This document shows positions 53,948-61,401 of a stretch of 64,000 nt of DNA, piece after piece (positions within the stretch are counted from its first letter, which is position 1; every line of letters starts with the position of its first letter). This DNA is from Bacteroidaceae bacterium (lineage in GTDB: Bacteria; Bacteroidota; Bacteroidia; Bacteroidales; Bacteroidaceae). The notes beneath the pieces were generated by a model. It saw only the letters and a list, made by a program, of their open reading frames with translations, was not told where the DNA came from and searched no databases. Where the stretch lies: positions 1 to 64,000 of the forward strand of contig JAILDV010000002.1 of the NCBI GenBank assembly GCA_024688885.1, in the 5' to 3' direction. The position numbers were made by a program, and so were the translations under genes.

Positions 53948-54178
53948 AATAAGAATTGTTTTTAGTTTTAATAATAATGTTGATATTCTCAGTGTCGAAG
54001 TAGCCGGCTTTTGTTTTCGACAGTGCAAAGTTCGGCATTTGTCAGGGGGTATGGGAATAATTAGCGCAAAACCGCATGGCATGTAAAATCATTACCGGGA
54101 TGAAGAGTGCCGGAAAAAAGAATTAACAGGATTGGCATCACTTTGCAAAAGGACAAGCGACGCTATTCATTATACCGT
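53948..54178. other. Leader region of the HU-like gene
   Basis: It holds an AT-rich leader of the leftward HU-like gene and the near-consensus -7 box within TGCAAAGTTCGG at 54020-54031. No gene is visible. It borders the 23-nt array C. Confidence 0.45.
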
Positions 54179-54362
54179 TTGAGGATAGCCCTTACACAGG
54201 GTTGAGAATGCCCCATAAACAGAAGTGAGAATACCCCTTAAGCACGACTGAGTATAGCCTTGACACAGAACGGAGAATACGAGTGACATTTGCACGTGTA
54301 TATTCCTCACGTTGAGTGGTGTTTACGAGTGACACTCGCAGCTGTATATTCCACTCATTCAT
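54179..54362. repeat. Degenerate tandem array with exact 23-nt period (array C)
   Basis: Eight units of 23 nt start at 54179, 54202, 54225, 54248, 54271, 54294, 54317 and 54340. The first four read TTGAGGATAGCCCTTACACA, TTGAGAATGCCCCATAAACA, GTGAGAATACCCC and CTGAGTATAGCC. A higher-order 46-nt pair links GAGTGACATTTGCA at 54281 with GAGTGACACTCGCA at 54327. Beyond the array come ACGCGCGCAC and the AT core TATATAATTATTATAT, as at loci A and B, but no long inverted repeat is visible. Confidence 0.8.
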
Positions 54363-54454
54363 ACGCGCGCACGAACTATATAATTATTATATGCAGTGTG
54401 AAAAAATGTTTAAAAATAATAGGCAAATAAATTGGGTATTGCAGGAAAAAGTGT

Positions 54455-54462
54455 TATCTTTG
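54455..54462 (+). promoter_or_regulatory. -7 promoter box TATCTTTG
   Basis: This perfect TAnnTTTG match lies 32 bp before the ATG at 54495. A TTGG at 54432-54435 is 19 bp upstream and may be the -33 element. The box excludes the longer frame that starts at 54432. Confidence 0.65.
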
Positions 54463-54494
54463 CAGGCTCATTTCTCATAAAAACACTATTCCTT

Positions 54495-55352
54495 ATGAAA
54501 AAACTAGATAGATTAAAAGAATTGGACCTTTTCCTGGGTGACTTAGAGCTTGGCGAATTAAACAACAGGCTGTATGAAGAACTACTGATAGATAGTATCC
54601 CAACCGCACTTCACGACGAGATTTTCTTCGGTTCTCTGTTCACGTTTGCCGAAGAGATGTACCACGTACTGGATGGAGTGAAACATCCAGAACTGAAATC
54701 GAGACTATTCCTGCAGGCAGCATTGGTGCAGGGAACGTTTTGCGTAGAGAATATGGTCAACGTATTTGAACGTAATAGCTATTCAGTGAATGGTCAGGCT
54801 GAATATATTGTGTGCATAGCCTGGGCATGGCTCTATGTGAAAAGACACAACGAGCGGGGAGTGATGAAACTGCTCAACCTGTTGAAGTCGGAATGTGCCA
54901 CGATGAGAGGCTTCACGATGCTGACTGATTTCCCTCTGCTGTTCGAGAAGATGAAGAAGGTGGTCGATGACTATATGGAGAGTAAGAAAACGGTGAAGAA
55001 GGCAGAAGCACAGGAAGTGGAGAAGGTGAAATACGACAAAGCAGAGCCCCTTCAGCCAGCCCTGGCTGAGAAGAAGGTGGAACCCGCGCCCCACCCTTGG
55101 ACATTGGCAAAGGGTAAGAACACAGCCATGGCGGTGGTGTTGGCGACCATGTGGAAAGCAGGATGGTTTGTGGATCACGAAGGAAAACCAGCCAAAAGTC
55201 GCGACCAAGTGATTCATGACTTCATGAAACAGGCATTCGATGCAGACGTGAAGAATTTGGATCAATTGCTAAGCAGTGCGAGAAGAAGAAACAAGTCTTC
55301 CCTAAGCAGATACTTCGATGAATTATTGGAATGCTTACCAAATGAAGATTAA
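54495..55352 (+). CDS. Unknown protein with RteC-like C-terminal region
   Basis: This 285-aa protein, starting MKKLDRLKELDLFLGDLELG, is mostly helical. A Lys/Glu/Pro-rich linker lies at about 178-215. The last 75 residues (HPWTLAKGKNTAMAVVLATM, WKAGWFVDHEGKP, SSARRRNKSSLSRYFDELLE) resemble the winged C-terminal region of RteC-type regulators of Bacteroides conjugative elements. This similarity is judged by eye only. It has its own promoter and lies between the HU-like genes. I cannot name a function. Confidence 0.65.
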   Translation: MKKLDRLKELDLFLGDLELGELNNRLYEELLIDSIPTALHDEIFFGSLFTFAEEMYHVLDGVKHPELKSRLFLQAALVQGTFCVENMVNVFERNSYSVNGQAEYIVCIAWAWLYVKRHNERGVMKLLNLLKSECATMRGFTMLTDFPLLFEKMKKVVDDYMESKKTVKKAEAQEVEKVKYDKAEPLQPALAEKKVEPAPHPWTLAKGKNTAMAVVLATMWKAGWFVDHEGKPAKSRDQVIHDFMKQAFDADVKNLDQLLSSARRRNKSSLSRYFDELLECLPNED

Positions 55353-55426
55353 GCAGTTACAAAAAAGATGTTATAGGTAAGCATTTTTCTTGTTTGAGGT
55401 AAAACAACGCTGTCGGAGAGAGTCCG

Positions 55427-55474
55427 TAACTTTGCCCCCGAAATCGGTTAAACACTGGTTTCTGGGGCAAAGTT
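55427..55474 (+). promoter_or_regulatory. Promoter box inside an inverted repeat
   Basis: A -7 box TAACTTTG (55427-55434) overlaps the left arm of an inverted repeat: AACTTTGCCCC (55428-55438) with GGGGCAAAGTT (55464-55474). The pairing extends inward by GAAA/TTTC after one mismatch. Its transcript would fold back on itself at the 5' end. The small gene at 55535 follows. Confidence 0.6.
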
Positions 55475-55534
55475 TTTAACTGACCGCCACCCTTAATTTT
55501 ATAACACAAAAGAAATTACAAATTAAATAATGAT

Positions 55535-55708
55535 ATGAAAAAAATATACATATCACCAACCGACAGGTATCGCATAGTGGAGAAATTTAAAGTCTCCATG
55601 GCGATGATAAGCCAGGCATTGACCTTCCAACGCCACTCCAACACAGCGCGAAGCATCAGAGTGTTTGCCATGAACTTTCTTGACAGCGCCCAAATGGTAG
55701 AAAGATGA
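55535..55708 (+). CDS. Small HTH-like protein
   Basis: This is a 57-aa frame beginning MKKIYISPTDRYRIVEKFKV and ending in FLDSAQMVER. The middle (KVSMAMISQALTFQRHSNTA, then RSIRVFAMNF) reads like a short helix-turn-helix, with spacing similar to LacI-type recognition helices followed by an R-I-R helix. Small proteins of this type occur near HU-related genes in Bacteroidales (from memory). A promoter/inverted repeat structure precedes it by 60 bp. Function unknown; a small DNA-binding regulator is plausible. Confidence 0.65.
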   Translation: MKKIYISPTDRYRIVEKFKVSMAMISQALTFQRHSNTARSIRVFAMNFLDSAQMVER

Positions 55709-55874
55709 ACGATGTATGATGGATGATGGAAGATGGACCTTTCACAATTAGGAATGAGGAATGAGGAAAGATGCGGTTGAACGAGTGCAGAGGTCAAGCT
55801 AGTTTGAACTATGCCGAGTGTGAGCATCTTCGGCGAAGCCAATTAGGAACCTTTAGCTCGACGGAGTCAATTGA
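55709..55874. other. Repeat-rich spacer
   Basis: It contains GATGTATGATGGATGATGG-type words, an AGGAATG heptamer run at about 55751, and the segment CAAGCT then TTGAACTATGCC (55795-55815) shared with 15663-15683. No gene is visible. Confidence 0.5.
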
Positions 55875-55993
55875 ATCTCTAAACTCTAAACCCTAAACTC
55901 TCCACTCTAAACTCTAAACCCTAAACTCTAAACCCTCAACTCTAAACTCTAAACCCTAATCTCTAAACCCTAAACTCTAAACCCTAAACTCTA
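55875..55993. repeat. Long heptamer-word array (telomere-like words)
   Basis: Seventeen consecutive heptamers, mostly AACTCTA and AACCCTA with variants ATCTCTA, AACTCTC, CACTCTA and AACCCTC, run in unbroken 7-nt phase up to 14 bp before the HU-like gene at 56008. AACCCTA resembles the plant telomere word by chance or convergence. Confidence 0.9.
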
Positions 55994-56007
55994 AACTATT
56001 CTGAAGT

Positions 56008-56733
56008 ATGAAGAAAATATCTGGAATTGTCAAGGGCGCAATGTCCTACCTGAAGCGCCCGTTCATCCTCAAGTTCGAGGAAAGTAAGCCAACAGTGTAC
56101 AAGATGCAGATTGTGCGCGGCTCGGTCATCAAGGAAGATGACATCGTGGCATACGCCGCCAATGCGGCTCATGTGCCTGAAACAACCATCATGATGGCGA
56201 AGAACGCCCTGTTTGATGCCGTCAACTACTTCTGCTCACAAGGTCGCCGCGTGATGGTGCCTCACCTCGGCTCGTTCGCCGCCGTGACTCGTGCCAAGTT
56301 CGTGCGCAACGCAGAGGATTGCACTGTGGACACCATCAAGAAGCATGGCCGAGTGCTCCGCTTCTACCCCTGCGGCAGCGTGGCTCAGTCGGGCACACTG
56401 GCGAACATCAACCTGACGGAGAGCAAGAGCCTGTCCAACATGGCTTGCGGTGTGCTCGCCAAGGAGGAAGACGGTGCGCAGGTGCTCGTCAACTCCGAGG
56501 GCAAGTATGTGGTGGTGCGCTCCACGGTTGACAACAAGTACCACAAAATCACGGCTCCCACAGGCTCTGACGCATGGGCACTGGATGCAACTGGGTATGT
56601 CAAGCCCGAGGCGGACATGGTGGCTGCCCAGCGTGATGTGAACCCTTCAGCAGAATCGGTGTTCATCTACGGCAACACGTCGTACACCTTCACCTCCGGC
56701 ACATCCCTCGCACCAGCACCCGGAATGTATTGA
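56008..56733 (+). CDS. HU-like DNA-binding protein with long C-terminal extension, paralogue 3
   Basis: This 241-aa protein has KPTVYKMQIVRGSVIKEDDI, YAANAAHVPETTIMMAKNAL and FCSQGRRVMVPHLGSFAAVT, closely parallel to paralogue 1. After about residue 135 come two further segments, NLTESKSLSNMACGVLAKEE and a beta-rich end (GQVL-like QVLVNSEGKYVVVRSTVDNK, SVFIYGNTSYTFTSGTSLAP). A small membrane protein gene follows after 3 bp. In Bacteroidales such HU-like proteins often precede a small membrane protein and an amidase; no amidase is present here. Confidence 0.85.
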   Translation: MKKISGIVKGAMSYLKRPFILKFEESKPTVYKMQIVRGSVIKEDDIVAYAANAAHVPETTIMMAKNALFDAVNYFCSQGRRVMVPHLGSFAAVTRAKFVRNAEDCTVDTIKKHGRVLRFYPCGSVAQSGTLANINLTESKSLSNMACGVLAKEEDGAQVLVNSEGKYVVVRSTVDNKYHKITAPTGSDAWALDATGYVKPEADMVAAQRDVNPSAESVFIYGNTSYTFTSGTSLAPAPGMY

Positions 56734-56736
56734 GCC

Positions 56737-56937
56737 ATGTGGTCAGTCAAGGAAATCCTATCCGCAGTAGCTCTGATAGTGGCGGGCATCATCGCCGTAT
56801 GGGCGATGTTGCTCCCACCGCAGGGCGAGGTTGACCAGAGCATCCTCATCACCATCGCCCAGTTCCTCGTCTTCGCAGCCACACTCTTGGGAGTGGACAG
56901 CAGCGTGGAAAGACTCAAGAAACTCTTGAGAAAATGA
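56737..56937 (+). CDS. Small two-span membrane protein, holin-like
   Basis: This 66-aa protein has two hydrophobic helices (IVAGIIAVWAMLLPP preceded by ILSAVAL, and ITIAQFLVFAATLLGV) and a basic end VERLKKLLRK. The topology resembles small phage-type holins. It follows the HU-like gene by 3 bp, so co-expression is likely. The neighbouring amidase that usually completes such a lysis-like set is missing. The role is unproven. Confidence 0.65.
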   Translation: MWSVKEILSAVALIVAGIIAVWAMLLPPQGEVDQSILITIAQFLVFAATLLGVDSSVERLKKLLRK

Positions 56938-56941
56938 GGAA

Positions 56942-57085
56942 ATGGAAGATGGAAGATGTATGATGTATGATGGAAGATGTACCTGTTAACTCTCCACTCT
57001 AAACTCTAAACCCTAAACCCTAACCTCTCAATTATCAATTATCAATTATCAATTGTCAACTGTCAACTCTAATCTTTCAACTCTC
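56942..57085. repeat. Composite heptamer-word array
   Basis: The words ATGGAAG, ATGGAAG, ATGTATG, ATGTATG, ATGGAAG, ATGTACC are followed by a second run from 56988: AACTCTC, CACTCTA, AACTCTA, AACCCTA, AACCCTA, ACCTCTC, AATTATC (three times), AATTGTC, AACTGTC, AACTCTA, ATCTTTC, AACTCTC. The word changes but the 7-nt phase holds through each run. Confidence 0.85.
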
Positions 57086-57125
57086 AACAATGAAGGGGTC
57101 GCAGTGATGCGCCCCTTCATTGTTT
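57086..57125 (+). terminator. Terminator after the small membrane protein gene
   Basis: AACAATGAAGGGG (57086-57098) pairs perfectly with CCCCTTCATTGTT (57112-57124). The T-run after it is short. The left direct repeat of the restriction island begins within its 3' arm. Confidence 0.75.
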
Positions 57126-57173
57126 CCCCACAAAAGGTTAAAGTTAATAGGTTAATTGGTTAATTTGGGTTTG
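57115..57173. repeat. Left direct repeat flanking the restriction-modification island
   Basis: CTTCATTGTTTCCCCACAAA, then AGGTTAAAGTTAAT, an extra AGGTTAAT unit, then TGGTTAATTTGG, corresponds to 63490-63543 in the same orientation. Apart from the extra unit and a few single-base changes the two copies match along their length. Confidence 0.75.
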
Positions 57174-57208
57174 TACAAAAAGTTAATATGACGAGGGACT
57201 GTCCCCTG

Positions 57209-57433
57209 TCATGACGGATATGAATCTAAAAACGATGAATTATACTGTATCAAAAAGCCAATGAGCCAATGTGACTCATCAGAAGATATTCTTTGGTTTG
57301 GGTCATAATCGTCAAGCTTGGAGATTGATATATGACTATCCTCAAATAACGAAAACAGCAAAGCATAAAAGACCCCATCTTTTTGAATGAGGTCTTTCAA
57401 TTTATTCAGTGCTATTTGGGTCTCTTTATTCAT
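57209..57433 (-). CDS. Small protein coupled to the restriction enzyme gene, possibly truncated
   Basis: This 74-aa frame, MNKETQIALNKLKDLIQKDG, then FYALLFSLFEDSHISISKLD, ends in FLIQYNSSFLDSYPS. Its ATG immediately follows the TAA of the large restriction-type gene, so it is the last gene of the island operon. It looks like an intact helical N-terminal domain whose C-terminus may be cut off: right after the stop is ATGACAGGGGACAGTCCCTC (minus strand), a sequence common in repeats. I do not recognise a family. Confidence 0.55.
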   Translation of the reverse strand: MNKETQIALNKLKDLIQKDGVFYALLFSLFEDSHISISKLDDYDPNQRISSDESHWLIGFLIQYNSSFLDSYPS

Positions 57434-60400
57434 TTATCTTTTTTTTAGATTCATATCCTTAATAATCAAATCTATAAACTCAATATCTTCTTGACTTAAT
57501 TCATAACGAGAATACAAGTCATCATCAGTCCAACTACGTGAGAAATCCAAACGTGGAGCAAACTGGTACATATCTACACGCATATTCTGATTACTTCGGA
57601 GAAGATTAACCATAAAGCGGAAGAACTTTGTTCGCATATATGAAGCGAGATTTCTAGCTTTCGTCTCATCATTGTCACATTCTATCACATAATGAGTATT
57701 AGCGGTTGCAGTTCCTGGAGCAGAAACGATAGGTTCACTTATAACCAAATGAGGCAGTTCGTCGCCACCAGAACTTGACTTAGCGATTAATACCTTCCAT
57801 TGGGTTAACAAACCATCATGTTCTTTTGTAAACTCACTATCTTTTGCATAGCCAGTTTTGCCTTTTGCAAGATAAACTAATGTCTTGCGTAATTTTGTTT
57901 TTCTTTTTCCGACAAGCCAGTTGTCGCTACCTTCGTTCGGGAAGCCAAAGGCATTGCGTTTACGCATCATTCCATTGTCAGGAATAAAAGAAGTTTCTCT
58001 ATCTAAAACTTGCTGAAGAATAGAAAGTCCTTTATTCCATCTTATTAAGAAATCAGCTCGATAAGTTTCATTAGAGTATCTCAACATACGTCTCATAGGA
58101 TAGTCGTGATGATTAATCTTATTGATAAACAAGCAATCACCATCGTAATTAGCATCCCACAAGAATAGGCACAATCCACCTCGTAACGTCGTAACTCCTT
58201 TGATATAAGTCTCAACATTTGGGTAATCGTGGAATTCTTTTATATGTCGATTGCCAATCTCGTCAGAAAGCATGTATTCTCTAAACTCAGGCAGTAACTC
58301 ACCCCGTCCTCCTGTATACCAAGTCGATTGCATCATCATTGCAATGTACCGAGGATTGAGATTGTCTTTTACAAGATTAAAGAACAGATGGTAAATAGCA
58401 CTACCTCCGTCACCTCGTCCTCCACCTCGTCTTTCCCTAAATGGTGGAACACCAAGAACTACAGAATAGTTATCGTTAACTAATTCCTCTATCAACTCAT
58501 TATTCGTATCTTGGATTATATCATATGAGTAGTACGTTTTGACATTTTCAACTGGCAGGTCAAGCAATTTGTATATCTTACGAGTCAACTCATATGTTAG
58601 TGGTGATGTTGGAATTGATACAACATTTGCATTAATTATATCACCATATTTCTTTTTTAATGCGCACACCAATTCACCTTGTACAGTGGAAATGTCAAGG
58701 ATCTTCGTTTGTGCGTTAATGTCTTCTTCAGGTATTAATGAAATCAGTTCATCTGCTAATAGAGTTGGAGTAACAACCTCGGAATCTGAAACACGTGCAA
58801 ATCGAGTCATTGCGTTTTTTGCACGTTGCAATGGCTCTATCCTCTCATCACGCATCAACATATTGATGTTTTGAATCTTGTAATCAAGTTTACTAAGAAT
58901 AAAAGGATTACACTTATTCTGAATTAGCCATAAGATAGGCACCTTCAAACCAAGATTCTTGGCAATTCTTCTGTTAGACAGATTACCATCAGCAATGCTA
59001 TGAATAACAGAATCTAGTGATTTCACTTCTGACTCTGTGAGGAATGCGTAGAACAATATTTTTGAATAATATGCTGCCAGTTTCTTGGAGATGCTTTCTT
59101 GTTCGTCATCATCATTGCTACCAGATGAGTTCTCGGAATCATTTCCAGATGAACTGTTGTTTGGATTCTCATCAGTAGGTACAGTTGGAATTGTATAGTC
59201 GCTATCCCCTTCACCTTCATTTGGTGAGAACTCCAGTCCTTTTGCTGCATCAATCTCTTTCATGCTTTCAATTTCTGTTCGGAATTCCGCATTATCAAGA
59301 AGAGAAAAATCATATGGAATATCTGTAGCTTCATCAATAATACTCTTATTTTGAGAGTATTGCTGAACAACAGCCATTACGTCTGTCGCTTCAACTTGCT
59401 TTAACTGGTTGTGGTTAAGGGTAATAATCGGAGAAATTACCAACTCTCTTTCAATGCGTTTTTGAAGCTTGTCATTACCATTCCTTTCAGTATTGACATT
59501 ATAGAATTGAGATTTGAGTTCCTGCATACGGAACATTCTATCTGGGTCAAAATCAACAAGGAGGGTTTGAGGTTTCATGTTGTATCGAATCTCATTTCCT
59601 AATTCATCCTTGTACACACGAATGTATTGATTTTGAATACGGAAAATTGCTTGATCGTATTCTTGTGGAGATGCAGTATCTTTGAAATACAGCATAGTAT
59701 CCCACTCCCTAACAGTACTTCCTGTAAGCATTCTGTTAACTGTTAGTGTAATAGTTTTTTCGCCATTCTCCTCGCATGATTTAATCTTTTTCTTCACGTC
59801 ATCCGTATCTTCATAAGTGCGTTCATCTTCTACACCTGCAATGTTTATAATGGTATACTGACTCAAATTTTTAAAATGTTCAGAGTATTGAATAAGTAGT
59901 GACTCCAACGCATCGCAAGAAGCTCTATATGGCAATACACAAACAATATGTCTGCACATTTTGCCATCTTTGATTTTGTCGTAATCTAAGAAACCCAAAA
60001 GATTTTCATCTGAACGACTTCCATCTATTACTTCCATCAACTCAAGAATCTCACGTTCATTTACGAATCGTTTGTGCTGATTATCTGGAGTCTTGATAAG
60101 TGATACAGGCTTAAATAATGCCGAAAATGCAAATGTAACACCATTGTCTTTCATCTCCTTCATTCTTCTCATTGAAGAATCGTTGGGATGAAATGCAAAT
60201 CGTACCATCTGAGGAAATCCATAATACGGATTTTTCCACTCTGGTTCATCATCGTTTAGGATGTTCTCATAATCCCATTTTTCCTTTGCATCAACGATAT
60301 CTGTGTATTGACAAAAAGCTATTATATCATCCTTTGTGAATTCATCACCCATCAAGATTCTATATGGTGTTCCAGACAGATGCAGTCTTATTGTCGCATG

Positions 60401-61399
60401 TAGAGTTTTAAGTTCTTCACTTATTTCGTCAGATGTTTCTGCATTTTGGATTTCATTCCGTAACTCATTAGCACTAAGTCCATTGTATTGCAGAACTTTA
60501 CCATATTCAGAAGCGCGAGCACCAAAATGCGTTTCATCTACAATAAGCAAATCTATAGTGGAAGAAAAAATCTCATGATGATGGCTTTTGATTTCTGAGC
60601 CTTGTAAATCTTGTAATGTCAAGAAGAGAGCTACTTTTCCACCTTCATTTAATGTGGAAGAGATAACACTATTATTCCTACGCAAGTCATCTCCATCAAA
60701 GAATTTGAATCCATCAAATCTAATATGGCTTTCAACAGTCTCTTTCCATTCCTTACGGACATCAGCCTTTGCAGAAACAATCAAAACAAACTTTGCCTGG
60801 ATTTCTGTGGCGCAACACATTGCCGTAAATGACTTTCCGAAACGCATAACTGCATACATCAATAAGTTTGTTCTACCGTTTTCTACTGCATTCACAAACT
60901 TATCAATTGCTTCTTGCTGATTGCTACGTGGATCAAAACTTTTGTCGCGTGGATATGTTAGGCGGACAGGTAAGTGGTCTGCGGTAGCAGTATAAAGCTT
61001 ATATTTTTCACTTCCTTCATTTTCACATGATTGAATATCTGCAATTGCTTCGTCAATATCATTTGGTTGAGCGTTTTGAAAGAACTCTCTAGAATAATAA
61101 ACACCCTGTTCAAGTTCTTCTGGTCGCAATCGGTGTAATCCCTTATCTATTTCAAGGAAACTATGTACAGCATAATCTCTGAATATGTTGCCACTATCAA
61201 GCATCGCTGTATGTGAATAATGTTGAATCAGATTAGGGTAGTACTGACGCCATTCTGTTAGTCTTGTAGATACGGGACGATAAGTATCACCAACTTTCAG
61301 ATAGTTGGGTACTGTCTCTGTACTAAATGCGTAAATGTATGGATTTACGCGCCCTACAATCATAGTGTCAAGTAGGGAGGTGTCTATGAGTTGTGGCAT
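57434..61399 (-). CDS. Giant GIY-YIG-like nuclease / superfamily 2 helicase / degenerate adenine-methylase protein
   Basis: This protein of about 1321 aa has, in order: a GIY-YIG/T5orf172-like N-terminal domain (YIYAFSTETVPNYLKVGDTY with a following conserved Arg, about 20-115); a helicase with motif I LMYAVMRFGKSFTAM (about 180-195), DEAH-type VDETHFGAR (about 288), motif III LSGTPYR (about 342) and motif VI QAIFRIQNQYIR (about 584); an acidic Ser/Asn linker (about 730-770); and an Eco57I-like methylase region with VVTPTLLADELI, ILDISTVQGELVCAL, and VVLGVPPFRERR where NPPY is expected. Loss of that Asn suggests the methylase is inactive and used for DNA recognition. The ATG at 61399, 2 bp after the methyltransferase stop, is chosen; a TTG at 61405 is possible. 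Confidence 0.85.
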   Translation of the reverse strand: MPQLIDTSLLDTMIVGRVNPYIYAFSTETVPNYLKVGDTYRPVSTRLTEWRQYYPNLIQHYSHTAMLDSGNIFRDYAVHSFLEIDKGLHRLRPEELEQGVYYSREFFQNAQPNDIDEAIADIQSCENEGSEKYKLYTATADHLPVRLTYPRDKSFDPRSNQQEAIDKFVNAVENGRTNLLMYAVMRFGKSFTAMCCATEIQAKFVLIVSAKADVRKEWKETVESHIRFDGFKFFDGDDLRRNNSVISSTLNEGGKVALFLTLQDLQGSEIKSHHHEIFSSTIDLLIVDETHFGARASEYGKVLQYNGLSANELRNEIQNAETSDEISEELKTLHATIRLHLSGTPYRILMGDEFTKDDIIAFCQYTDIVDAKEKWDYENILNDDEPEWKNPYYGFPQMVRFAFHPNDSSMRRMKEMKDNGVTFAFSALFKPVSLIKTPDNQHKRFVNEREILELMEVIDGSRSDENLLGFLDYDKIKDGKMCRHIVCVLPYRASCDALESLLIQYSEHFKNLSQYTIINIAGVEDERTYEDTDDVKKKIKSCEENGEKTITLTVNRMLTGSTVREWDTMLYFKDTASPQEYDQAIFRIQNQYIRVYKDELGNEIRYNMKPQTLLVDFDPDRMFRMQELKSQFYNVNTERNGNDKLQKRIERELVISPIITLNHNQLKQVEATDVMAVVQQYSQNKSIIDEATDIPYDFSLLDNAEFRTEIESMKEIDAAKGLEFSPNEGEGDSDYTIPTVPTDENPNNSSSGNDSENSSGSNDDDEQESISKKLAAYYSKILFYAFLTESEVKSLDSVIHSIADGNLSNRRIAKNLGLKVPILWLIQNKCNPFILSKLDYKIQNINMLMRDERIEPLQRAKNAMTRFARVSDSEVVTPTLLADELISLIPEEDINAQTKILDISTVQGELVCALKKKYGDIINANVVSIPTSPLTYELTRKIYKLLDLPVENVKTYYSYDIIQDTNNELIEELVNDNYSVVLGVPPFRERRGGGRGDGGSAIYHLFFNLVKDNLNPRYIAMMMQSTWYTGGRGELLPEFREYMLSDEIGNRHIKEFHDYPNVETYIKGVTTLRGGLCLFLWDANYDGDCLFINKINHHDYPMRRMLRYSNETYRADFLIRWNKGLSILQQVLDRETSFIPDNGMMRKRNAFGFPNEGSDNWLVGKRKTKLRKTLVYLAKGKTGYAKDSEFTKEHDGLLTQWKVLIAKSSSGGDELPHLVISEPIVSAPGTATANTHYVIECDNDETKARNLASYMRTKFFRFMVNLLRSNQNMRVDMYQFAPRLDFSRSWTDDDLYSRYELSQEDIEFIDLIIKDMNLKKR

Positions 61400-61401
61400 A
61401 A

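Noticed and set aside
55875-55993. Telomere or eukaryotic contamination, because of AACCCTA words
   Set aside because: The array sits between bacterial genes with bacterial promoters, words vary in ways telomeres do not, and related word arrays occur elsewhere in the window.
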